Positions 17,422 through 25,764 of a stretch of DNA of 64,000 nt are shown piece after piece (positions within the stretch are counted from its first letter, which is position 1; the number at the start of each line of letters is the position of its first letter). Location of the stretch: NCBI GenBank assembly GCA_963816685.1, contig CAWFMB010000029.1:62001-126000 (forward strand), in the 5' to 3' direction. The stretch is from CAVYUC01 sp963816685 (GTDB taxonomy: Bacteria > Bacteroidota > Bacteroidia > Bacteroidales > Prolixibacteraceae). The notes under the pieces are model-generated. The model worked only from the letters and a program-made list of their open reading frames with translations. It ran no database searches and was not told where the DNA came from. The translations under genes and the position numbers were made by a program.

Positions 17422-18813
17422 ATGCAGGGAAATCAAATACTAAAAGAAGATAAAAGCACATATGTTTATGAGTATGCAATAGTTTTTATTCTGATTATTT
17501 ATGCAGCAAGAACAAGTGAATTTGTTCGGGCGATCGATGGTTGGAACAATATATTTGGATTACTGCTACCAATTGCAGGAGTAATCTTCATTGCATTTCT
17601 AAAAAACGTTAATTTTAATCATAAATTCTGGTTGTTAATTTTAGGATATACATTATGGTTTGCGGCAACCACAGTTAAATTTCATGAATTACATCCAAGA
17701 TTTTACGGAATTAATCTGATTAAAATGGTGATTGCATACATTGTAATTTCCGGATTAAGATACAGGTTTTTCAAGTTTTACGAGGAAATACTTTTCTACT
17801 TATGTATAATCGCTTTGGTTTTTTGGGTGCTACAAAATGCAATTCCAGGTATATTTATTGAATTTCTTCGAAATTTTGAATTTTCAACACAAGGAGATGA
17901 GGCAGGAATCATTGATTTTAATACGATTGTTTATACTGTAAATAATTTTGTAGTTGCTCCAACTTCCATTATGCATTTTGGGGGTTTAAATGTTTATCGA
18001 AATGCCGGTTATGCCTGGGAACCTGGTGCATTTTCATCGTATATAAACATTGCAATATTTGTTAATCTTATTCGTAACAATTTTAAACTGAAGGGAAACA
18101 AACATATTTGGGTTTTTATTCCGGCTCTTGCAACAACATTTTCTACAACGGGATATTCTATTTTTATATTATTGGTGTTGTTTTATATGTACAACCAGGA
18201 ATTGGTTAAAATCATTTGGCTGGTTCCACTAATTATAATTGCCGGAGTTTCTATTTTTTCGCTGCCGTTTATGGCTGAAAAAATTTCTAAATCATCAGAT
18301 AAAAATAAATTAAGTACGGAGCAAATGATTTATAATTCGGCAAAATATAAAACATCTTATGCTCCACAGCGTTTTCAATCGCTGGAAATTGATTTTGTTG
18401 ATTTTTTAAATAATCCGGTAATTGGTTATGGGGGACATCAGGAAGCCAGATGGACAAATAAACTGGGTGCGCAAATTTCAACAGCTTCAGGAATTGGTAA
18501 AGTTTTGGGCCAATATGGAATAGTCGGAACTATATTTTTTCTGATGAGTTTGTGGATTTCATCACGACAAATCATGACTTTGTACAAAGTACGGGGTACA
18601 ATTTTTCCTGTCATGCTTTTTCTTTTCATATCAATCAGTTATGATATTATTTTTACAGGTTTGTTAATGTGCTTCTGGCTTTTGTATATTTCAAATTTTC
18701 TTAAAAGGGAAACTATAAAGAAGCATGTGATTTACAACATGTTAAAAAACAGAGATGCCAATCCGGGTGAAACTGAAACGACAAAAGTTATCCCGTTCAC
18801 ATTAAACAAATAG
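17422..18813 (+). CDS. Wzy-like O-antigen/EPS polymerase
   Basis: A 463-residue membrane protein with about ten to twelve hydrophobic helices and a large periplasmic loop between late helices (about residues 285-345), the layout of Wzy polymerases and O-antigen ligases. The segment NAGYAWEPGAFSSYINIAIF near residue 195 and GYGGHQEARWTNKLGAQIS after the loop match conserved positions in this family. Sequence identity in the family is low, so the call rests on topology and on the neighbours: flippase upstream and glycosyltransferases on both sides. Confidence 0.8.
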   Translation: MQGNQILKEDKSTYVYEYAIVFILIIYAARTSEFVRAIDGWNNIFGLLLPIAGVIFIAFLKNVNFNHKFWLLILGYTLWFAATTVKFHELHPRFYGINLIKMVIAYIVISGLRYRFFKFYEEILFYLCIIALVFWVLQNAIPGIFIEFLRNFEFSTQGDEAGIIDFNTIVYTVNNFVVAPTSIMHFGGLNVYRNAGYAWEPGAFSSYINIAIFVNLIRNNFKLKGNKHIWVFIPALATTFSTTGYSIFILLVLFYMYNQELVKIIWLVPLIIIAGVSIFSLPFMAEKISKSSDKNKLSTEQMIYNSAKYKTSYAPQRFQSLEIDFVDFLNNPVIGYGGHQEARWTNKLGAQISTASGIGKVLGQYGIVGTIFFLMSLWISSRQIMTLYKVRGTIFPVMLFLFISISYDIIFTGLLMCFWLLYISNFLKRETIKKHVIYNMLKNRDANPGETETTKVIPFTLNK

Positions 18814-18823
18814 CAATTTTTAT

Positions 18824-19933
18824 ATGCCTTTCGATTCATCTGAAAAAATAACAATGCTTGTTTTTAGTCTGTATCCTGGTGGTGCAGAAAAGGTTTGCCT
18901 GACGTTGTGCAATGAATTTGCAAAGAGAAACTACGAAACAGAATTGTGGATTGTTAATTCAAAAGAAACTATACTTTCGAAACAGTTGAACGAAAATATC
19001 ACTGTTTTTAAGATGAATAAAAAACATGTGAGAACTGGTTTTTTCCCATTGTTAAAGCTACTGGTCCAGCGTAAACCAAAGCAAATCCTGATTTTTCATA
19101 TTGAATTGGCAGTTCTTGTACTTGCAATAAAAAGGTTACTTTTTTTGAAGACCAAAGTTATTGTCCGAAGCATTAATACACTTTCACAAGCCTTTAATTA
19201 TCCTTCAGGTTTATGGGAAAGATTTTTTGCTCGGCGGGTTATAAAGCAGGTTTTGCCAATGTCAAACCGTATTATTGCTCAATCAAAAGGTATGCATGAT
19301 GATTTGGTAAAATTTTTCAGGTTTGAACAGGATAAACTGATAACGATTCCTAATCCTGCAAAAAGTATTTATCTGAACGGTACTAAAATTCATGAAATTA
19401 AATCAAGGAACAATGAATTCTTATTTGTGGGTAGATTAAGTCCACAAAAAGGATTGGAAAACCTTGTTAAAGCGTTTAAGATTGCGCACAATCAGAATTC
19501 ATCCATTCGTCTTACAATTGTTGGTGATGGCATTGAAAAAGGAAAAATCAGTAACCTCGTTAAAGAATTCGGATTAACAGACTCAGTAGTATTCGAGGGT
19601 TTTCAGGAAAACACAATTCCATATTTTTTGCAGGCTAAAGCTACAGTATTAACTTCGCATTTTGAAGGTTTTCCAAATGTTTTGCTTGAATCAATTACGG
19701 CAGGTACCCCGGTTATTTCTTTTAATTGTCCGAGTGGACCTGAAGATATCATTATAGAAAATGTCAACGGTATTCTAGTGCCGCATCTCAATGTTGATGC
19801 ATTTGCAAAAGCTTTACTTCAACTGGCTAACAACGAAATTCAATTCAATTATAAGGAAGTGGTTGAATCATCAAAAAGATTTTCGATGGATACTGTTTTT
19901 AGTATGTACGAACAGGTTCTGATTAAAAACTAA
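18824..19933 (+). CDS. Glycosyltransferase family 4
   Basis: A 369-residue retaining GT-B enzyme. Family marks are the acceptor loop VFSLYPGGAEKVCLTLCNEF near the amino end, the domain-joining segment FLFVGRLSPQKGLENLVKAF, and the donor site EGFPNVLLESITAGTPVIS with the E-x7-E motif. It begins 10 bases after the Wzy-like gene. It should add one sugar to the lipid-linked repeat unit on the cytoplasmic side of the membrane. Confidence 0.88.
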   Translation: MPFDSSEKITMLVFSLYPGGAEKVCLTLCNEFAKRNYETELWIVNSKETILSKQLNENITVFKMNKKHVRTGFFPLLKLLVQRKPKQILIFHIELAVLVLAIKRLLFLKTKVIVRSINTLSQAFNYPSGLWERFFARRVIKQVLPMSNRIIAQSKGMHDDLVKFFRFEQDKLITIPNPAKSIYLNGTKIHEIKSRNNEFLFVGRLSPQKGLENLVKAFKIAHNQNSSIRLTIVGDGIEKGKISNLVKEFGLTDSVVFEGFQENTIPYFLQAKATVLTSHFEGFPNVLLESITAGTPVISFNCPSGPEDIIIENVNGILVPHLNVDAFAKALLQLANNEIQFNYKEVVESSKRFSMDTVFSMYEQVLIKN

Positions 19934-19982
19934 TCACCTCTTTTCTTGTTTCAATAAAAAACATTGAATCAAAAGATATTAA

Positions 19983-21167
19983 ATGGACATTAAAAATATT
20001 GATTTTATATATTTTACCGGAGATAATTGTGTGGATTTTCCAAAAGGGGGAATTACTTCTTTTACCCGACAAATGTTGAGAGCCTTTGGAAACCGGATGG
20101 CTCTTGTTGGAATTTCAACTGACGATACTCCGGTTGGCCGCTGGATTTATAAGGAATTTGATGGCACAACATATCTGTTTTTTTCAATAATGAAAGTTGA
20201 TAAAAATGAAATAAAACCTTTGTTGCCAACCCGTTTAACCAGTTATTATCAGCTTCGGAAATACAAAAATGAGATTTTAAGTCTGAATGTAAATAATGCA
20301 TTTGTTCAAAATTCTCATTTTCTCCTGGCCATAAAAAACTGGCCCATAAAAAATAAAGCCTATATTTTTCATGGAGTTACAAACCCTTTAAAAAAGGCAC
20401 GTTACTGGTTTGCAAAGTTAATTGCACGAACCTATGAAAGAACAATGTTTAAGCGGCTAAAAGATTATAATTCAATTTTTGCAGCTGCCGATGAAAATGA
20501 TATAAGAAAGATGATAGAACGCAGTGGCAATAAACTTAAAGAAGAAAATATAAATAAGTTACCCACAAGATTCGATGATTCAGTTTTCTATCCGAATGGC
20601 AAGGAAAGTTCAATGCAAATGCTGGGACTGAAAAAAAGCAAGTATATTTTCATTCAGGTGGGGCGGCTTTCAAAACAAAAAGGATGTGACTTTATTGTTA
20701 AGTCATTCAAGGAATTCATTCGTAAATATCCGAATTCAATGCTTTATTTTGTTGGTGATGGAGAAGAAAGGGCTCATATTGAAAAATTAATCTCATCGTT
20801 TAAGTTGTCAGATAATGTTGTCATTACAGGTTTTACTGATCAAAAAAGCGTAGCAAATTTTTACAATGCCTGTGATTTGGTGCTTGTTGGTTCACATATG
20901 GAAGGTTGGTCTGTGGCAATGGTTGAAGCGCTTGCCTGCGGTAAAAAAATCGTTTCAACAAATATCAGTGGTACTAAAGATATGATTCTACCAGGAAAAA
21001 ATGGATTTATTGTTGACAAGCGCGATTCGAAATTGTTTGCACAAAAAATGGAAGAAGCATTAGATTTACCTTCGGGAAAAGAATATTCTGTAGAATTATC
21101 AAAAAGTTATTCCCTGTCAACTTTAAAAGCAGACATTGAAATGCACTGGAAACCTCTGAGTCAATGA
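19983..21167 (+). CDS. Glycosyltransferase family 4
   Basis: A 394-residue GT-B enzyme with the glycine-rich acceptor loop near residues 18-24 (FPKGGITSFTRQM), the central VGRLSKQKGCDFIVKSF segment and the donor-binding EGWSVAMVEALACGKKIVS motif. The last bases overlap the next glycosyltransferase gene by 4 bases (ATGA type), so the two are likely translationally coupled. Donor and acceptor sugars are not predictable. Confidence 0.86.
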   Translation: MDIKNIDFIYFTGDNCVDFPKGGITSFTRQMLRAFGNRMALVGISTDDTPVGRWIYKEFDGTTYLFFSIMKVDKNEIKPLLPTRLTSYYQLRKYKNEILSLNVNNAFVQNSHFLLAIKNWPIKNKAYIFHGVTNPLKKARYWFAKLIARTYERTMFKRLKDYNSIFAAADENDIRKMIERSGNKLKEENINKLPTRFDDSVFYPNGKESSMQMLGLKKSKYIFIQVGRLSKQKGCDFIVKSFKEFIRKYPNSMLYFVGDGEERAHIEKLISSFKLSDNVVITGFTDQKSVANFYNACDLVLVGSHMEGWSVAMVEALACGKKIVSTNISGTKDMILPGKNGFIVDKRDSKLFAQKMEEALDLPSGKEYSVELSKSYSLSTLKADIEMHWKPLSQ

Positions 21168-22354
21168 AGAACGATAAAATAATGTTTTTGTCGCCTTTGC
21201 CTCCGCCGTTTTATGGGAGTGCAATTTCGAGCCAAATGTGCCTTAAGATACTGGAGGAAAGCGATAAATTCGAAGTTAGTTCTGTTAAAATAAATTATTC
21301 AAGGGAGTTTAATGATGTTGGAAATTTTTCATGGAATAAGGTTACCGGCTTTTTTAAAACTGCCGGTCAGGTTATTTCTGTTTCGTTAAAGTTTAAACCT
21401 GATCTTGTTTATTTTATGCCGGCAACTTCAGGATTTGCTCTTATTCGCGATTTTTTGTTTTCTGTCATACTGAAAGTTTTAAAAAACAACATCATCTTTC
21501 ATCTTCGCACTCAAATTACTGAGGAAGATAAAAATAACAGGTTCAAGAATTTTTTTTTCAAAGTTGCTTTTAGAAATTCAAGGGTGGTTGTTTTGGGAAA
21601 AGAACTGGAGGTTGAAGTTCAGCCGTATTTTCAGAAAGATAAAATTTTCACACTTCCCAATGCAATTGAAAAAAAACTTAGTGATACTGATTTTGAAGAA
21701 ATAGAAAAGAGTAGAAGTGGGCATTCTAAAATCCGGCTGGTTTTCCTTTCGAATATGATGAAATCGAAAGGTTGGCCCGATGTTTTGGAAGCAGCCAAAA
21801 TTTTGCATGAACGCAAAGTTGATTTTGTCCTGAATTTTGCAGGAAGCTGGCCTTCAGATTTGGAAAAAGATGAGTTTTATCAAATCGTGGATGATTATTC
21901 AATTGGAGAGAAAACTAAATTTACAGGATACGTTAACGATAATCAAAAGCATGAGTTGCTTTCAAATTCTGATGTTTTAATTTTCCCTTCCAAAAATGAA
22001 GCATTTGGCCGGGTAGTAATTGAAGCCATGGAATATGGAATTCCTGTTGTTGCGAGTAAAACAGGTTCAATACCAGGTATAATTCATCACCAAAAAACAG
22101 GTTTTCTGTCAAACTCGCCTGAAGAAATAGCTGATTATGTTGTTGAACTTCAGAATATAGAGTTGCGGACTAAGATGGGAAGAAAAGCCCGGCAGCGGTT
22201 TTTATCCAACTATGAATTATCAGTTTACCGTAAAAGTTTTATAGCAATTATTGAGCAGACTCTAAATGCGTTGCACAAAATGAATGATGTAAGATTTAGA
22301 CAAAATGTTGAAACAGATGAGGAAAAATATTTAAATAAGGAAATTCAGAATTGA
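21164..22354 (+). CDS. Glycosyltransferase family 4
   Basis: A 396-residue GT-B enzyme. The start LSPLPPPFYGSAISSQMCL contains the acceptor loop, and the donor site is EAFGRVVIEAMEYGIPVVA in the last third. It starts 4 bases inside the preceding glycosyltransferase. The C-terminal 25 residues are polar and extend past the usual end of the domain. It is one of three consecutive GT4 enzymes in the locus. Confidence 0.86.
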   Translation: MKNDKIMFLSPLPPPFYGSAISSQMCLKILEESDKFEVSSVKINYSREFNDVGNFSWNKVTGFFKTAGQVISVSLKFKPDLVYFMPATSGFALIRDFLFSVILKVLKNNIIFHLRTQITEEDKNNRFKNFFFKVAFRNSRVVVLGKELEVEVQPYFQKDKIFTLPNAIEKKLSDTDFEEIEKSRSGHSKIRLVFLSNMMKSKGWPDVLEAAKILHERKVDFVLNFAGSWPSDLEKDEFYQIVDDYSIGEKTKFTGYVNDNQKHELLSNSDVLIFPSKNEAFGRVVIEAMEYGIPVVASKTGSIPGIIHHQKTGFLSNSPEEIADYVVELQNIELRTKMGRKARQRFLSNYELSVYRKSFIAIIEQTLNALHKMNDVRFRQNVETDEEKYLNKEIQN

Positions 22355-22411
22355 CAGGATGCAAACAGGTTGTGTATTCTATTAAGTATCCTTCAAATAA
22401 TGATTTTTAAT

Positions 22412-23155
22412 ATGAATTTAAAACTTTCAGAAATACAATTATTTAATGATGATTTAAGCAGGCTTCCGGAAGGTAAATTGCTGATTAACACAATTAATGC
22501 ACATTGTTATAATATAGCACAAAAGGATAAGTTTTATGCAAAAACATTAATCTCGTCAGATGTTTTATTGCCCGATGGAATAAGTATAGTTTTTGCGAGG
22601 CGATTGCTTAACAATAACCATTTAAGAAAAATTGCCGGCGCCGATTTGTTTTTCTACGAAATGAAAAAATTGAATCAGACAGGAGGAAAATGTTTTTTTC
22701 TGGGAAGCAGTGAAGACACGTTGAAGTTAATTACATCACGGGCAAGGAAAGAATTTCCAAATGTTAAAGTTTCAGGTTATTCTCCACCCTACGTTAAGAA
22801 TTTTTCGAAGGACGACAATCAAAAAATGCTTGCAGTTGTGAATGAATTTCAACCTGAAGTTTTGTTTATTGGAATGACTGCACCCAAGCAGGAAAAATGG
22901 GCATTTGAACACCTCGAAAAGCTGAATGCGGGACATATCTGCAGTATTGGTGCAGTTTTCGATTTTTATGCAGGAACTGTAAAACGGGCGCCCCGCTGGA
23001 TGATTAATATTGGACTTGAATGGTTTTATAGACTATTATGCGAACCACGCCGGTTGTGGCGACGATACATATTAGGGAATATTATTTTTATTCGTTTTGT
23101 AATAAATGAAAGAATACATTTGCCAGGAAGCAAAAAACCGATAGTGTTAAACTGA
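22412..23155 (+). CDS. WecG/TagA/CpsF-family glycosyltransferase (GT26)
   Basis: GT26 enzymes add the second sugar (ManNAc or ManNAcA in characterised members) to the lipid-linked first sugar. Marks seen are LLPDGISIVFARRLL and IAGADLFFYEM in the first half, FIGMTAPKQEKWAFEH, and CSIGAVFDFYAGTVKRAPRWM followed by GLEWFYRLLCEPRRLWRRY near the end. I start at the ATG at 22412 (MNLKLSEIQL). An ATG at 22400 and a TTG at 22370 are in frame but add residues not typical of the family. It stands just ahead of the initiating sugar phosphotransferase. Confidence 0.87.
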   Translation: MNLKLSEIQLFNDDLSRLPEGKLLINTINAHCYNIAQKDKFYAKTLISSDVLLPDGISIVFARRLLNNNHLRKIAGADLFFYEMKKLNQTGGKCFFLGSSEDTLKLITSRARKEFPNVKVSGYSPPYVKNFSKDDNQKMLAVVNEFQPEVLFIGMTAPKQEKWAFEHLEKLNAGHICSIGAVFDFYAGTVKRAPRWMINIGLEWFYRLLCEPRRLWRRYILGNIIFIRFVINERIHLPGSKKPIVLN

Positions 23156-23412
23156 CATCTAAAAAGTAAAACAGCTAACAACAAGTTACCTATGTAAATT
23201 GGATAGTCTGTAATAAATCATTTACCGGTAATATTAAATAACATACCTAAATTCTCAAATTAAACTGAGCAATTTGCCTTTTTAATTTGTTATACTTCTA
23301 GAAATATTTTGAAATTCATTAGAGGATTGATTTTATTCAAGGTGAAGGATTGAGTTTTCAAATAAATTTATGATTATCCCACGAGATACATTTTTTTATA
23401 AAAATTTTTGTC

Positions 23413-24816
23413 ATGATAAAAGAACGTGAACCCGCATTGGAAAGAATAAGTGTAACATTTCAGGTGGTTTGGACCCTGATTTGTTTTTACGGAGTTTTGT
23501 GGGCTTCAGGTATATTAACCCACTCCTATTTAACTGAAAATAAAGAACACCTGATACTTGCAATAATTATTATTCCGCTATGGTTTGGTTTGCTCGAATC
23601 ATTTGATTTGGGTGAAATGGCCAGAATACAACGTTACAGGCACATCATTAAAAAGTATGCCCTTGTAAATGCAGCCGGTACCTTTATTTTAATTATTCTA
23701 ATCAATTTGTTGGATTATCAATCCATTACAATGGATATGATATTAACTTTTGCCGTGGTTGTTTATGTGGTACTAACTGTGCAGAAATTAACCAGCAGGA
23801 TGGTGTTAAAACATTTTCGCAGAAAAGGTTACAATACAAGGATGATATTATTAATAGCCGATGAATCATCCATATCTTTTATTCATCAGATTAATGACAT
23901 GAATGACTGGGGTTATAAAATCTGGGGAATTATTTCCAATTCCGAAGAAGTAAAAGAGGAATTTAAAGACAGGTTTTTAATCTATTCTGAAGATGAGGAT
24001 TTTACAAAAATTATAGATGAAACTATTATTGATGAGGTGTTTTACTGCAAACACGATTTTAATACCCAGGCGCTTAACCGATACATTACAGAGTGCAGGG
24101 AAGTCGGAGTAATTTTCCATATCCACAATAAAGTATTAAGTTTCAGTGGATTGAGGCCAAAGCTGTCTTTCCTGAATCGTCAGTTTTTTCTTTCGTTCAG
24201 AAATACTCCTGAAAATTATTTCGCCCTGAAAATTAAAGGAACACTTGACTTTTTCCTTACCATATTTATCCTGACTGCAATTTCACCCTTTATGATTTTG
24301 ATCGCTATTTTAATCAAACTCGATGATGGTGGTCCAATTTTGTTTAAGCAGGTTCGGGTTGGCCGGCATGGAAGACTTTTCAATTGTCTTAAATTCAGGA
24401 CAATGGTTGTAAATGCTGACGAGATGAAGGAACAATTAATGAATTTGAACGAACAGGATGGTCCGGTATTTAAAATCAAAAATGATCCACGTATTACACG
24501 GGTAGGAAGATTTTTACGTAAAACTTCACTGGACGAACTGCCCCAGTTTATTAACGTGTTATTGGGCGATATGTCGATTGTTGGACCGCGTCCACCCGTT
24601 CCTTCAGAAGTTAAACAATACAAACGCAGCCTAAACAGAAGATTAAGTATTAATCCCGGAATTACATGCATTTGGCAGGTATCCGGGCGTAATAATATTC
24701 CATTCGACAGATGGATGGAAATGGATATGGAATATATTGATAACTGGTCACTTAAGCTTGATTTTATTATAATACTAAAAACCTTTAAAGTCATATTTAC
24801 CGGCGACGGTCAATAA
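23413..24816 (+). CDS. Polyprenyl glycosylphosphotransferase, WcaJ-type (initiating enzyme)
   Basis: This 467-residue membrane enzyme transfers a sugar 1-phosphate from its nucleotide carrier to undecaprenyl phosphate, the first step of the repeat unit. It has hydrophobic helices in the first 130 residues, a soluble CoA-binding-like region, and the catalytic bacterial-sugar-transferase domain from about residue 275. Marks are the membrane re-entrant helix before DDGGPILFKQVRVGRHG, FNCLKFRTMV, KTSLDELPQFINVLLGDMS, VGPRPPVP and PGITCIWQVSGRN. A 257-base gap precedes it, so it may have its own promoter with the export genes that follow. Confidence 0.92.
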   Translation: MIKEREPALERISVTFQVVWTLICFYGVLWASGILTHSYLTENKEHLILAIIIIPLWFGLLESFDLGEMARIQRYRHIIKKYALVNAAGTFILIILINLLDYQSITMDMILTFAVVVYVVLTVQKLTSRMVLKHFRRKGYNTRMILLIADESSISFIHQINDMNDWGYKIWGIISNSEEVKEEFKDRFLIYSEDEDFTKIIDETIIDEVFYCKHDFNTQALNRYITECREVGVIFHIHNKVLSFSGLRPKLSFLNRQFFLSFRNTPENYFALKIKGTLDFFLTIFILTAISPFMILIAILIKLDDGGPILFKQVRVGRHGRLFNCLKFRTMVVNADEMKEQLMNLNEQDGPVFKIKNDPRITRVGRFLRKTSLDELPQFINVLLGDMSIVGPRPPVPSEVKQYKRSLNRRLSINPGITCIWQVSGRNNIPFDRWMEMDMEYIDNWSLKLDFIIILKTFKVIFTGDGQ

Positions 24817-24957
24817 AAGCATTTTCATAAACCAAAGTCAACAAATAAAGAAATAGCGTGTTAATGAAACTGTATGATTTTTTACATTTTATTGAAAATT
24901 AATAAAGCAAAAAATCAGATGGAAGACAAACACGCTGTTAAAAGTAACCTTAATAGT

Positions 24958-25752
24958 ATGAAAAAATCGTACATTGTTTATTTAGCAGTAGTTTTTGTTT
25001 TTTTAATTTCGTGTAGAAGTTCCAGAGATTTGGTAATGTTTCAGGATTTGAAAAATAATCAAAGCCTGGGTAATTTACCGGAAAAGGCACCGGAATATAT
25101 TATTAAACCTTTTGATAATTTATACCTGAGTATTTTAACGCTCGACCCGGAACTTAACCAACTTTATAATCCAAGTATTGGGGGAGGTGGAGTTGGTACA
25201 GGAACTCAGCAAATGTTTGGAGACAGGGCCAGCCAGTATATTAATGGTTATATGGTTAGTGCAAAAGGTACAATTAATGTTCCTATTTTAGGGAATATTG
25301 AAGTTGCAGGTTTAAATCTTATAGATGCCCAGGAAAGAGTAAGGAGCAAAGCTGAAGTAACACTTAAGGAACCAAATATTAAAGTTAAGGTGCTTAATTT
25401 CAAAGTGAATGTAACCGGCGAAGTAAAGTCTCCGGGATTGTATTACAATTATGAAGGGACTTTAAATATTATTGATGCAATAAGTATGGCAAACGGAATA
25501 ACAGATTTTGCTGATATAAAGAATGTTTTGGTTATCAGACATAACGAAACTGAAACAGAAACGTATAATCTAGACTTTACAGATAAAAGTGTTTACATGT
25601 CGGAAGTGTTTTATTTACAACCCAATGATATTGTGTATATTCGTCCGAATCAATACAAACGGACACGCGAAAACAGCACTATATATTCACTGATATTATC
25701 CACTGTTTCAACACTGCTGGTGGCAACTTCAGTAATTGTAAACAATTTTTGA
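24958..25752 (+). CDS. Outer-membrane polysaccharide export lipoprotein (Wza-type)
   Basis: I chose the ATG at 24958 because it gives a lipoprotein signal ending FVFLISC with lipidated Cys19. An upstream in-frame ATG at 24874 would put 28 polar residues ahead of it. The poly-export domain starts near YIIKPFDNLYLSIL and one SLBB-like domain is visible at KVNVTGEVKSPGLYYNYEG (about 147-165). A hydrophobic helix near the C terminus (IYSLILSTVSTLLVAT) could cross the outer membrane, as in Wza. The tyrosine kinase gene follows 12 bases later, the normal Wza-Wzc pairing. Confidence 0.88.
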   Translation: MKKSYIVYLAVVFVFLISCRSSRDLVMFQDLKNNQSLGNLPEKAPEYIIKPFDNLYLSILTLDPELNQLYNPSIGGGGVGTGTQQMFGDRASQYINGYMVSAKGTINVPILGNIEVAGLNLIDAQERVRSKAEVTLKEPNIKVKVLNFKVNVTGEVKSPGLYYNYEGTLNIIDAISMANGITDFADIKNVLVIRHNETETETYNLDFTDKSVYMSEVFYLQPNDIVYIRPNQYKRTRENSTIYSLILSTVSTLLVATSVIVNNF

Positions 25753-25764
25753 AAAAGAAAGAAA

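Noticed and set aside
24216..24794. Minus-strand frame of 192 codons in the WcaJ-type gene
   Set aside because: Antisense to a strongly conserved catalytic domain; no motif.
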